Positions 17,431 through 26,860 are shown, counted from the stretch's first letter. The stretch: DNA of 64,000 nucleotides from Mycoavidus cysteinexigens_B (GCA_031963465.1 JASSUG010000002.1:434001-498000); one strand, 5' to 3'. Notes: a model not told the origin generated them from the letters alone. A program made the numbers and translations.

Positions 17431-18471
17431 ATGAATAACATAATCAGCATTAATAACGTAAGTAGCATGAATAACAACGTAGATAAAGAGATGGCTCTTG
17501 ATGCGTTTCTGTCTGATATGTACCGGCGCTTCGGGCCACCAAAGCCAATGAACGATACCGTCGAGGATCGCGAATGGCCGCACTTTTTTCTACATCGAAA
17601 TTTCTTGGGCGAGCAGGATCTGGCGATCCTTTTTAATACTAAGCGGTGTCGTTACCAGTGCAAATTCTGCGCTTTACCCTATAAGGCGAGTAAGGAATGG
17701 ATTGGGCGAGATTTGGTCGTGCAACAGTTTAAAAATGTCGTTCAGGAAGTCCGTCATGCCATCGGTGTGTTCGAACGACTGACCATCGCCAACGAAGGGT
17801 CGGTGTTTGACAGCACCACCTTTCCTAGAGACGCATTGGAAGAGATCGTCAGTTCGACGCGCAGCTTGCCGAATATCCGTAAATTAGTCATCGAAAGTCG
17901 GCTAGAGTTTGTGCAAGCTGACGTGCTAAGGAATTTTAAGGCGGAAAGCGGCAAATCCATCGACATCTTGACCGGTTTTGAGACCTTGGACGAAACCATT
18001 CGGGTCAAAGTGTTGGACAAGCGCGAACCATTGAAAGCCTTCCTCTCTGGCTTAGACGAGATCGCTGCTGGCGAAGTGGAACTGACCGCCTACGTTCTCT
18101 TCAAACCCAGTCCCTCCATGAGCGATGCTGAGGCTAGGGACGAAGCCGAAGCGTCCATCGACTTCCTCACCGAACAGTGCGCCCAGCGCTCCATTCCATT
18201 GATCGTCCGCCTCAATCCAATGTACGTGTCCCGCGGCACACCTTGGGCTCATAAAGCTATGGCACAACCAGGAGGTTACCAGCCACCACGACTCTCCGAC
18301 GTGCTGGCTCTGGCCCAAGCAAAGCAAAAGGAAGGCGTGCGCATCTATTATGGTCTGACCTCTGAAGGTCTATCGGGTAGCGAGGATACTTACCGCGGTC
18401 GTGATGACTTCTCCTCAACGCTACTCAAGCAATGCATTGTCTCCAATTCCCAACGCCCTTCTGACCGATAG
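17431..18471 (+). CDS. Radical SAM enzyme
   Basis: This 346-residue protein has the radical SAM cluster motif CX3CX2C (Cys73, Cys77, Cys80 in CRYQCKFC) and the glycine/glutamate strand IANEGSVFDSTTFP. The segment VIESRLEFV resembles the ESR.E block of the Elp3/YhcC and RaSEA-like subgroup. No cobalamin-binding or SPASM domain is visible. A strong AGGAGGT site precedes the ATG. The N-terminus is unusually Asn-rich (about residues 1-18). It probably catalyses a radical methylthiolation-, cyclisation- or rearrangement-type step on a small substrate; the reaction cannot be read from sequence. Confidence 0.82.
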   Translation: MNNIISINNVSSMNNNVDKEMALDAFLSDMYRRFGPPKPMNDTVEDREWPHFFLHRNFLGEQDLAILFNTKRCRYQCKFCALPYKASKEWIGRDLVVQQFKNVVQEVRHAIGVFERLTIANEGSVFDSTTFPRDALEEIVSSTRSLPNIRKLVIESRLEFVQADVLRNFKAESGKSIDILTGFETLDETIRVKVLDKREPLKAFLSGLDEIAAGEVELTAYVLFKPSPSMSDAEARDEAEASIDFLTEQCAQRSIPLIVRLNPMYVSRGTPWAHKAMAQPGGYQPPRLSDVLALAQAKQKEGVRIYYGLTSEGLSGSEDTYRGRDDFSSTLLKQCIVSNSQRPSDR

Positions 18472-18481
18472 GAATTGTACT

Positions 18482-20053
18482 ATGCAAATTTTAGCAATGA
18501 AGGCCGGCCATGACGGCAATTTCGCACTCTTAGAAGATCATGCACTACGGTGGCAGATTGAAGCAGAGAAAGATTCTTTCCCTCGCTACGAGACCATCAC
18601 GGCGGATCTTCTGGTGCGTGCCGGCAAATATCTTGAAGGTATTCCCGACGTCATAGCCGTCAGTGGCTGGGTCAAGGGATGGCATTCGGTCGAACCCCCC
18701 GTGAACGGCGGCTATTTCGGCTGGGAAGAAAACTGTGGCCATCTTTCCTCGATGCGTTTTATGGGACGCGACGTCAAACTCTTTACCTCGACCCATGAAC
18801 GCTCCCATATTTTCTGCAGCTACGGCCTGTCCCCTTTCCCGCAGGGAGAACCGTGTTACGCCCTGGTTTGGGAGGGTAATCTCGGTTGCTTTTATGAGAT
18901 CGGCGCCGATCTATCGGTCACCCGCCTCGGTTGGCCGCTGGTGGATCCGGGTAACAAATACGCTCAGCTCTTTGCTATCGCCGATCCTACCTTTCCTTCA
19001 CTAAAGGGACATTTCCGTTTTTCCAACGCCGGCAAGCTAATGGCCCTGGCCGCCTTCTCAAAACGCACACCACTGGACGAGGACGGACGCCGACTGCTCG
19101 ATGCTCTAATCCGAGCAGATGGTCTGGTCAAAAACATAGCAAAAGGCGAATTTTCCTGGTCACGCTACTACAATATTGGTGTGACCAATCCGGACTTCAT
19201 GGAACTGGCCGGTCATTTCTCCGATATGATCTACAACCGCTTCTATGAATTCGCCCGCAAGCACCTGACCAAAGGGCTACCCTTGTTAATCAGCGGCGGC
19301 TGTGGCCTAAATTGCGAATGGAATAGCCGCTGGCTCGATAGCGGCCTATTCGCTGATGTTTTTGTGCCCCCTTGCACCAACGATACCGGAGCGGCCCTCG
19401 GAACCGCAGTTGAAGCTCAGGCCCTTCTAACCGGCAAGGCCAAGATAGAGCACTGGAGCGTCTACGCTGGCGAGAACTTTGTCGAGGATATTCCCTGCCC
19501 CAATGAGAGCTTCACTACTGAGCCATTGGACATGAACGTGGTAGCGAATTTTATCGCGACGGGTGGCATTATCGCCTGGGTCCAGGGCCAGTACGAAATG
19601 GGGCCGCGGGCACTCGGCAACCGCTCTATCCTCGCCGCACCTTTCTCCACTGAGACACGTGACAGGCTGAATGCCATCAAAAAACGCGAGGGCTACCGTC
19701 CCGTTGCCTGCATCTGCCTAGAGGAGGAGGCAGAGCGTCATTTCGACGGTGCGAGTCCAAGCCCGTATATGCTACATTTCCACCACGTGCGCGATTCTCA
19801 GTTAGGTGCCGTCACGCATGTGGACAATACCTGTCGGGTGCAAACCGTCAATGCTAGCCAAAATCCGCCGATGTACCGCTTGCTCAACGCTTTTTCCGAG
19901 CGCACCGGCTATGGCGTGCTATGCAATACGTCCCTCAACTTCAACGGACGCGGTTTTATCAACCGCATGAGTGATCTCATCACCTATGTGGAGAACACAG
20001 GCATGGATGGGTTTGTTGTCGGCAACCATTTTTACCGTCGGCGCGATTCATGA
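18482..20053 (+). CDS. O-carbamoyltransferase (NodU/CmcH/TobZ family)
   Basis: This 523-residue enzyme transfers a carbamoyl group from carbamoyl phosphate, through carbamoyl-AMP, to a hydroxyl. The N-terminal Kae1-like domain has MKAGHDGNFALLED, LISGGCGLN and FVPPCTNDTGAALG. The C-terminal YrdC-like domain has QGQYEMGPRALGNRSILAAP and LNTSLNF-type residues (CNTSLNFNGRGF). The start at 18482 aligns with the family N-terminus; an upstream in-frame ATG at 18401 lies inside the radical SAM gene. The next gene overlaps by ATGA. This predicts a carbamate ester or similar group on the product. Confidence 0.92.
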   Translation: MQILAMKAGHDGNFALLEDHALRWQIEAEKDSFPRYETITADLLVRAGKYLEGIPDVIAVSGWVKGWHSVEPPVNGGYFGWEENCGHLSSMRFMGRDVKLFTSTHERSHIFCSYGLSPFPQGEPCYALVWEGNLGCFYEIGADLSVTRLGWPLVDPGNKYAQLFAIADPTFPSLKGHFRFSNAGKLMALAAFSKRTPLDEDGRRLLDALIRADGLVKNIAKGEFSWSRYYNIGVTNPDFMELAGHFSDMIYNRFYEFARKHLTKGLPLLISGGCGLNCEWNSRWLDSGLFADVFVPPCTNDTGAALGTAVEAQALLTGKAKIEHWSVYAGENFVEDIPCPNESFTTEPLDMNVVANFIATGGIIAWVQGQYEMGPRALGNRSILAAPFSTETRDRLNAIKKREGYRPVACICLEEEAERHFDGASPSPYMLHFHHVRDSQLGAVTHVDNTCRVQTVNASQNPPMYRLLNAFSERTGYGVLCNTSLNFNGRGFINRMSDLITYVENTGMDGFVVGNHFYRRRDS

Positions 20054-23000
20054 CACCCATCGTCCCCGTTGCAGATACGGTGGTCCAGCATATTGCCGAA
20101 GCGTGCGCCCGTACTCCTGACCACCCCGCGATTATAGATAACCGCGGCTCAGTCAAACTTAGCCAGCTGTGGCAGGCGGCGACAGTCCTCGCCGGTCAGC
20201 TGTCTAGGCTGCCCGGCTTTACCCGGGAGGATCGGATCGGCCTGCTGCTACCGCGTGACCGCTCTATGCCCTCCGCTATGCTGGGCTGCATGCTCGCGGG
20301 CGGAGCCTTTCTCCCACTTGACCCCTCCTGGCCCACTGAACGGCTCAATCTGATCCTGGAAGATGCAGGCTGCCGGGCGTTAGTCACGACTTCGGGCATG
20401 CCTAACCCGGCCTGGTCGGGACCCCGCATTGACATTGCCGACAGGGGGCAACGACCAACGGCCATGGTCCAACCTACGCCAACTGATCTGGCTTACGTGA
20501 TCTACACCTCGGGTTCTACCGGGCGGCCTAAAGGCGTACTGATGGAACATGGGCCGCTGGCAAATCTGGTGACAGCAGTTAAAGGCATACTATACCGTGA
20601 AGCAAACGCAGATTATAAGGAAATCTTGAGCGCACCTTTCGTCTTCGACGTGGTAGTGCAGCAGGTGTTCTCGGCCCTAACCGGAGCGTGCAGTCTACAC
20701 ATCGTGCCCGACGAGCTGCGCCAAGATCCGGCCGCTCTAGTCTCTTACATAGAACGCCACCAAATTTCTCAAATCAACGTAGTGGTCAGCCACCTGGCTC
20801 TGTTGCTGGAGAATGGACTGATCCGCACCGCACCGTGGCTACGCCGCATCGTCACCGGCGGCGAAGCGCTGCCGCTGCCACTGGTTCGGCTGCTGTTTGC
20901 TGAACCAGCGTTTGCACACCTAGAACTGGTCAATATGTACGGCCCCGCGGAGAACTGTGTCGACTCAACCTGTTTCGTCATCAAGGCTGACATGATTGCC
21001 ACGCTAGAGCGGATCCCGCTCGGCCGAGCCTTGCCCGGCACTGAGGTCTTAATCCTGGGCGAGAAGGAAGAGATCCTGCCGGCAGGCGCCACCGGCGAGA
21101 TCTATTTAACCGGCATCGCCCTTGCCCGCGGTTATCTGAATCGGCCAGAGACCACCGCCCGTACCTTCGTGCATAACCACCACGCGGGCAGCGGAGTGAT
21201 GTATCGCACGGGCGACCTGGGATGCTTTAGCGCCAATGGCATGCTGGAATTTCGTGGCCGGCGAGACAATCAAGTCAAGATCGCCGGCCAGCGGGTAGAG
21301 CTTGAGGAGATCGAAGAGCGGCTAAAATCCATCAATGGCCTCTATCAGTTCGCGGTCCTTTATCAGCAGCGTGAGCATGGCGGCCGGCTGATTGCTTTTG
21401 TCGCCGCTGACGCGCCGCCTGACTTCACACGCTTACGCACCCTGGCAATCCAGTTATTACCTGGTTATATGGTTCCCGGCACTTTCGTCCACCTCGGCCC
21501 GGCCCTACCCCTAACGCACAACGGCAAGGTAGACCGAGAAATGCTCGTCTCTTTGCTCACGGACCACGGGCAAGAGGTGGTTCAGCAAGGCGCGTCCGGC
21601 ACCGTCGCGCATCTCTGGCAAGAAGTCTTGGGCGGGGTTAAAACCGATCCACATGTCGGTTTCCTAGCGCTGGGCGGAGACAGTATCGCAGCAATTCGGC
21701 TGGTTGCGGCAATTCGCAGCCGTTTCCAGTCCGAGGTCTCGCTCGAGGCAGTGCTCTCCAATATCACCCTAGCCGAACTAGAGCAACAGTTGATGGAACA
21801 GCGTACCATCAGCGCGGAGCTCGTCTGCGCGCCGCCAGGGGACGACTATATCGCCTCATCGGCCCAAAGGCGGCTATGGTATCTGACCCAGTTTGGCGAT
21901 AATAGCCATCTTTACAACGTGCCTGTTTACCGAGAAACGGGGGTACTTGACCCCACTCGGGTACACGCTACTATGCGCCAACTGATGGTGCGGCACCCTG
22001 CCCTGCGTACTTCTTTAGTCCTACGCGATAACGAGTTGCGACAGGTGATACACGATGACATCGACTTTCCTTTGGCGGTCGACGACCTGAGCGCTGCCAC
22101 CGATGCTGAGGCACAAGCGAGGTTGATTGCTGCCGAAGAGGCCAGACGCCCTTTTGAACTCGCCCATGCCCCCCTATTCCGCTTGCGCCTACTCCGACTA
22201 GCGCAAGACCGCTGGCATTTCCTGCTGGTTTTGCACCATTGCCAGGCGGATGGTTGGGCCATTTCGGTCCTTCTGGAGGAGTTCAACCAACTCTATCACA
22301 ACCCAAACGCCAAGCTTGCAGCCGTGCGTCCCTATGTCGACTTCGCCCACTGGGAGCAAACTCGCGACGGATCAGACGACATGCGGTTCTGGCAAAACGT
22401 ATTGACCCCACCGCCACCGCCCATTGTGTTGCCGTCGAGCGGCATCAGCAATGATTCCTCCAGCGGAGGACAGGTCCAACTCACGGTCAAGCCTAAACTC
22501 AAGCAGCTAATCGATTCTATAGCGCGGCGCCATGCCGTCACGCCAGCGGTTATTGTGCTATCTCATTACCTAATCCTGCTGAACCGGCTGATGCTGCAGC
22601 ATGATCTGTGCGTGGGCATGGGCATTGCCAATCGACCCCATGGAGCCTTTGACCGCTGCATCGGCTGCTTCGTCAATGTCGTCCCGATCCGCATCAAGCT
22701 AGCGGAAGACGCCACGCTGACTAGCATCTACGAACAGGTCGGACGCCAGATGCGCGAAACTTTACTACACCAGTCCCTACCACTGGATACCATGGCCGCC
22801 CAACTGGTTCCGGGCGGAGGCCCTCCTTTCAATATCCTGTTCGCGTGGCAAAGCTATGAGAAAGTCGCTAATGGCCAACAGTCGCCTTTGCCTGTGGTCA
22901 TTGGCGACCAGTTAGAGCGCTTTGATTTCTCCTTTGGCCAGGCAAAATTCGATCTATCATTGAACGTCTACCCCAACGGCGAGGCACTAGAATTAGTGCT

Positions 23001-23121
23001 GGAATACAGCACTGCCACGGTCGCCCCTGCGCAGGCGCAACGCTGGCTTCACGCCTTCCTCGACCTGATGGATCGGCTTGCCACCCATGACCACCAAGAA
23101 AAAACGCATGAAACTGTCTAA
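20050..23121 (+). CDS. NRPS, A-PCP-C
   Basis: This 1023-residue nonribosomal peptide synthetase has domain order adenylation (about 10-500), carrier (about 515-590) and condensation (about 600-1010). Adenylation motifs include YVIYTSGSTGRPKG, NMYGPAEN, YRTGDLG, GRRDNQVKIAGQRVE and NGKVDRE. The carrier Ser545 lies in LGGDSIAAI. The condensation motif HHCQADG starts at His729, with the catalytic His730 and Asp734 intact. No condensation domain precedes A, so this is a starter module. My hand-aligned specificity code is DVQNVGMVDK, which I do not recognise; treat it as tentative. The C domain should join its amino acid to the one carried by the next protein. Confidence 0.93.
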   Translation: MTPIVPVADTVVQHIAEACARTPDHPAIIDNRGSVKLSQLWQAATVLAGQLSRLPGFTREDRIGLLLPRDRSMPSAMLGCMLAGGAFLPLDPSWPTERLNLILEDAGCRALVTTSGMPNPAWSGPRIDIADRGQRPTAMVQPTPTDLAYVIYTSGSTGRPKGVLMEHGPLANLVTAVKGILYREANADYKEILSAPFVFDVVVQQVFSALTGACSLHIVPDELRQDPAALVSYIERHQISQINVVVSHLALLLENGLIRTAPWLRRIVTGGEALPLPLVRLLFAEPAFAHLELVNMYGPAENCVDSTCFVIKADMIATLERIPLGRALPGTEVLILGEKEEILPAGATGEIYLTGIALARGYLNRPETTARTFVHNHHAGSGVMYRTGDLGCFSANGMLEFRGRRDNQVKIAGQRVELEEIEERLKSINGLYQFAVLYQQREHGGRLIAFVAADAPPDFTRLRTLAIQLLPGYMVPGTFVHLGPALPLTHNGKVDREMLVSLLTDHGQEVVQQGASGTVAHLWQEVLGGVKTDPHVGFLALGGDSIAAIRLVAAIRSRFQSEVSLEAVLSNITLAELEQQLMEQRTISAELVCAPPGDDYIASSAQRRLWYLTQFGDNSHLYNVPVYRETGVLDPTRVHATMRQLMVRHPALRTSLVLRDNELRQVIHDDIDFPLAVDDLSAATDAEAQARLIAAEEARRPFELAHAPLFRLRLLRLAQDRWHFLLVLHHCQADGWAISVLLEEFNQLYHNPNAKLAAVRPYVDFAHWEQTRDGSDDMRFWQNVLTPPPPPIVLPSSGISNDSSSGGQVQLTVKPKLKQLIDSIARRHAVTPAVIVLSHYLILLNRLMLQHDLCVGMGIANRPHGAFDRCIGCFVNVVPIRIKLAEDATLTSIYEQVGRQMRETLLHQSLPLDTMAAQLVPGGGPPFNILFAWQSYEKVANGQQSPLPVVIGDQLERFDFSFGQAKFDLSLNVYPNGEALELVLEYSTATVAPAQAQRWLHAFLDLMDRLATHDHQEKTHETV

Positions 23122-26100
23122 CATTTCATTGTTTGAGTTACCAGACCTTGAGACGAACGTCAATCACACTGATCGTCCGATCTCCGAAACGACTATTGAT
23201 AGGCTGTTCGCACAGCAGGCCCAGGCAATGCCAAACGCCATCGCCCTAATCGAACAGGGTCGGCAATACAGCTACTATGAATTGGACCGCGAATCGAATA
23301 GGATTGCGGCCTTCCTGCTGGACCGTAAAGTTGGAGCAGCCCCAGTCGCCGTGCTGGCGGAACGTTCCTTCACGCTGCTCACAGCATTGCTGGGTATTCT
23401 ACGCGCAGGCGCGATCTATACCCCGCTCAACCCAGCCCTCCCATTCCGCAGACAACAAATGATGCTGCGTCTAACCGCGGCACCCATCTTGCTGTGCAGC
23501 CGCCACCACGTCCACCTAGCGCAGGCGCATTTGTGGGAATCTCCTGCGCTCGCTACCATCCTCTGCCTGGACAGCGATGACCTTGACCGTGAAACGGAGC
23601 CGCGCAAGCTCCGTATGGACGAGGGGCTATGGGACCATATCGCTGAGACCGCCGACGATGCCATCAGTGGCGGCGGCTGGCGCAGTGCCATCACTGGCGA
23701 ACAGCTCCCTGAGTGGGTCATGCAGGATTATGCCGACAATGTCCGAACAAAGCTCGCGTTTCACCTTAGGCCAGATTCTAAGGTGCTGGAAATCGGCTGC
23801 GGCTCCGGGCTAACGCTGTTTGCCCTAGCCCCTTTGGTAGGCAGCTATTTCGCTACTGACCTCTCCCGTTCGATGATCGGCACGGCAGCAGCAAGTGCAC
23901 GACAGCGCGGCCTAGATCAGATTCGCTTTCATCATCTCGCTGCCCACGATTTGAAAAACCTCGGCGAGAGCGAGTTCAACGTCATTATCCTTAACAGTGT
24001 AGTACAGAGCTTTAGCGGCTACAGCTATCTGCGGCAAGTGATTGCCGAAGCATTGGCGCTATGCGCCGACGAAGCGGTAGTGTTCCTAGGCCACCTGTGG
24101 GACGCTAGCATGCGCGAGGCCTACGCCGCCACTGGAGCACAGGCCGAAAGTGACGATGCACTGTTCGTAGCGCGCGAATTCCTGCTTGACCTCCAGCATG
24201 AATTCCCAGAGATCGTCAAGGTTGAGATCACGCCCATGGCAGCGCGCGCTCAGAACGAACTGACGGCTTACAGCTTCGACTGTATCCTGCACCTGAGGCG
24301 GCAGCGCTGTGCGGCACAGCCACTCGGATCGCGCCGCCGGCGGCGTTTGGACCGACGCGCATTGGCGCCATACACCAACGTGCCCGCGGTTCATGCGAGC
24401 GACCCACAGGGCAAGGCCTATATCATCTTTACGTCTGGCAGCACGGGTACGCCAAAAGGCGTCGTCAACTCGATGCGGTCTTTGGTTAATCTGTGCAATT
24501 GGTATATAGAATTCTGCGCGTTAGCGCCGGGCAAACGAGTCTATCAAGTGATTGCTAGCAGCTTCGACGCCTCAATTAAGAATTACCTAGCGCCGATTGC
24601 TTCAGGGGCCACCATCGTCACATATCCAGAGACCCCTTACGACCCAGAGCTGATGCTGAATATCCTGCACCGGGAAAAAATAAATGTCCTCAATCCCGGC
24701 GTGCCCAGCCAGTTCTACCCTCTAGTCGATCTGGCCGCGGCGGGCGGATATGAGCAGCTATCCGGACTGCAAGTACTAGCGCTCGGTGGTGAAAAGCCAG
24801 ACCTTGGCCGGCTACGCAACTGGCTCTCCTCACCAGCCTGCCAGCTCTCAAACTTCGCTAATATCTATGGCCCGACTGAATGCGCAGACATTGCCACCGC
24901 CGGCGCATGGCGACCGGAGGAACTACTTGATACCACCACGCTACCCATTGGGCGACCCATCTACAATAACCGCTGCTACATTCTCGACAGCGCGGGGCGT
25001 CCGTTGCCAACCGGTGCCGTGGGTGAATTATGCATCGCAGGCGCAGGCGTGGGCATCGGCTATCTAGGTAATGAAACGCTGGCTGCGCAACGGTTCGTTA
25101 CAGATCCTTTTCATCCAGGCGGGCGCATGTACCGCACGGGGGACCTTGCATGGCAACGTGAAGACGGTCAAATCGAGTTAATGGGTCGGCAAGACGACGA
25201 AGTGAAAATCCGCGGCCACCGCATGACTCTCGGCGAGATCGAAACCCATCTGCGCACTCTCCCCGGCGTGCACGACGCCGCAGCTGTCTGCCGCACCGTA
25301 GCAGCAGAATGGCAGCTGCTCGCCTTTGTTACAGGCAACAATATCCCGGACGATAGCCGCTTGACCGTCCTACTTGCGAACACGCTGCCCGCAGCAATGG
25401 TACCTAGTCGCTTCGTCCGCATCAGCGAATTGCCACGCAGCGCCCATGGCAAACTTGACCGTACAGCGCTGAGCGCATTACCGTTGAATACCACGGCCAG
25501 CACAGTTGCGCAGATCCCCACTGATCCGACCGAGCGGCAGGTGGTGCAAGCTTGGACCCGGGTACTAGGCGAACGGGCGCTCACCGTCGACGACAACTTT
25601 TTTTTGGTTGGCGGGCATAGCCTCGCCCTAGTCATGTTGCAAAGCATCTTAATGCAGACATTCAGCTATGCGCCGTCCTTGGCCGATCTGCACCGCAATT
25701 GCACGGTGCGCGGCCACGCGCAACTGATTTCGAGCCATGCAACCATCGCCGACAAAGCAATCGGCAGCTTCCTAAAAGAAGGACTCGGCCAAGCCATCTT
25801 CTGCTTTCCTCCGATCACCGGGCTCGGTTGGGTGTTTGCTCCGCTTGCCGAACGCATTGAGCACGCGCAGCTGTTTGCGTTCGACTTCATTGCTCAACCG
25901 GATCGCGTCACTCGCTACGCTGACACCATCGTTCGCATGGCAGCTGGCAAACCCGTAGTGCTCTGCGGCTATTCCGCAGGCGGCAACCTCGCCTATCAGG
26001 TGGCGCTCGAATTGGAAAGTCGCTCGATCACCGTCGTACGCCTGGTGCTCATTGATTCCGAACCGCGCTGTGACGAAGCCGAACTAACCGAAGACGACAC

Positions 26101-26410
26101 GCTCGCCTTCGCGAAAAACAGCCTCACCGGGGCGATGATGCACACACCCGAAGCTCTAGCGCGGGTCGAAGCCTATGCCCGAGCTCATTCGCAGGGCCGC
26201 GAGCAGCAGCGAATCGCCGCCCCCTTCGCCTTGGTGCTGAGCCACTCGATGCGAACAGACCCATCATGCGCCTGGGCAAAATTCACCGACGCTACCGTCA
26301 CCAGCTATATCGCTGTCGGCCACCACAACACCGTCATCGGGCGGGAGAATATAGAGGCCAACGCGCTGCTGCTACGACACCTTCTCCTCGACGAGCCACC
26401 TCGTCCATGA
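23087..26410 (+). CDS. NRPS, A domain interrupted by a methyltransferase, PCP, TE
   Basis: This protein of about 1107 residues begins with the first part of an adenylation domain (to about 150, with LRAGAIYTPLNPALPF as motif A2). A SAM methyltransferase follows (about 170-400, motif VLEIGCGSGLTLFAL). The A domain then resumes with AYIIFTSGSTGTPKG (A3, about 440) and runs to HGKLDR (about 790). A carrier (GGHSLALV, Ser about 844) and a thioesterase (GYSAGG, Ser about 962) complete the line. The tentative specificity code DAKPAGIDIK is not one I know. Being last and carrying a TE, it releases a dipeptide-sized product. Start choice is uncertain (TTG 23078, ATG 23087 or ATG 23108), all overlapping the previous gene. 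Confidence 0.92.
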   Translation: MTTKKKRMKLSNISLFELPDLETNVNHTDRPISETTIDRLFAQQAQAMPNAIALIEQGRQYSYYELDRESNRIAAFLLDRKVGAAPVAVLAERSFTLLTALLGILRAGAIYTPLNPALPFRRQQMMLRLTAAPILLCSRHHVHLAQAHLWESPALATILCLDSDDLDRETEPRKLRMDEGLWDHIAETADDAISGGGWRSAITGEQLPEWVMQDYADNVRTKLAFHLRPDSKVLEIGCGSGLTLFALAPLVGSYFATDLSRSMIGTAAASARQRGLDQIRFHHLAAHDLKNLGESEFNVIILNSVVQSFSGYSYLRQVIAEALALCADEAVVFLGHLWDASMREAYAATGAQAESDDALFVAREFLLDLQHEFPEIVKVEITPMAARAQNELTAYSFDCILHLRRQRCAAQPLGSRRRRRLDRRALAPYTNVPAVHASDPQGKAYIIFTSGSTGTPKGVVNSMRSLVNLCNWYIEFCALAPGKRVYQVIASSFDASIKNYLAPIASGATIVTYPETPYDPELMLNILHREKINVLNPGVPSQFYPLVDLAAAGGYEQLSGLQVLALGGEKPDLGRLRNWLSSPACQLSNFANIYGPTECADIATAGAWRPEELLDTTTLPIGRPIYNNRCYILDSAGRPLPTGAVGELCIAGAGVGIGYLGNETLAAQRFVTDPFHPGGRMYRTGDLAWQREDGQIELMGRQDDEVKIRGHRMTLGEIETHLRTLPGVHDAAAVCRTVAAEWQLLAFVTGNNIPDDSRLTVLLANTLPAAMVPSRFVRISELPRSAHGKLDRTALSALPLNTTASTVAQIPTDPTERQVVQAWTRVLGERALTVDDNFFLVGGHSLALVMLQSILMQTFSYAPSLADLHRNCTVRGHAQLISSHATIADKAIGSFLKEGLGQAIFCFPPITGLGWVFAPLAERIEHAQLFAFDFIAQPDRVTRYADTIVRMAAGKPVVLCGYSAGGNLAYQVALELESRSITVVRLVLIDSEPRCDEAELTEDDTLAFAKNSLTGAMMHTPEALARVEAYARAHSQGREQQRIAAPFALVLSHSMRTDPSCAWAKFTDATVTSYIAVGHHNTVIGRENIEANALLLRHLLLDEPPRP

Positions 26411-26487
26411 TGCCTATGCCGGGTGGCTTCGCCAGGCAAGTCGATGGTTTATTTACGACTATGATTTCAAACGTAGCGAAATTGTGA
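26407..26487 (+). CDS. Very short ORF coupled to the NRPS stop
   Basis: This 26-codon frame starts in an ATGA overlap with the NRPS stop and ends just where the 20-bp sequence shared with 10712-10731 begins. It is probably the remaining 5' stub of a further operon gene cut by mobile DNA, or chance. It has no recognisable domain. Confidence 0.25.
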   Translation: MMPMPGGFARQVDGLFTTMISNVAKL

Positions 26488-26570
26488 TCAAGAGGCAGGG
26501 GGTTGTGCAGAGGTTCTCTAATGCTTTGTTCGATGGAGAATGAGAATAATGGTGTTGAGAAGATCGTATC

Positions 26571-26825
26571 TCATAGCTGAACGCTCGGTAAATAGCGAAG
26601 CAACAGCTTAGTGGCGGCGGCGGTTAAAATTTCTTGTAACGGCGTAGCCGCTGCTAGCGCCATGCTTTCATTGAGCAGATTGATCGCAAGCGCGCTGCAA
26701 CGCTGCACAGCGGCGTCCATTTGCGGCATCCAGGCCGCAGCAGCAGCGCAATCAGGCGCACGTTCCAGCACAGTTAGTAACGCTACGCGCTCCTCTGGTG
26801 TAGCCATCGCGAGATAGTAGACCAC
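26571..26825 (-). CDS. Hypothetical Ala-rich helical protein
   Basis: An 84-residue frame rich in Ala and Leu, predicted by eye to be helical, with no signal peptide or known motif. The start context is weak. It lies in the decayed zone between the NRPS genes and the IS-like repeats and may be a gene fragment. I cannot assign a function. Confidence 0.25.
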   Translation of the reverse strand: MVYYLAMATPEERVALLTVLERAPDCAAAAAWMPQMDAAVQRCSALAINLLNESMALAAATPLQEILTAAATKLLLRYLPSVQL

Positions 26826-26860
26826 GTTTCCATTCAGGGCACCGCGCTCTAGATCTTGTT

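Noticed and set aside
18401..18481. Longer start for the carbamoyltransferase
   Set aside because: The extra residues lie in the radical SAM gene, and family homology begins at 18482.
10958..26410. Assigning the cluster to saxitoxin, necroxime or another named metabolite
   Set aside because: The domain set does not match: no polyketide synthase, no amidinotransferase and no SxtA-like loading part. Naming a product would be a guess.
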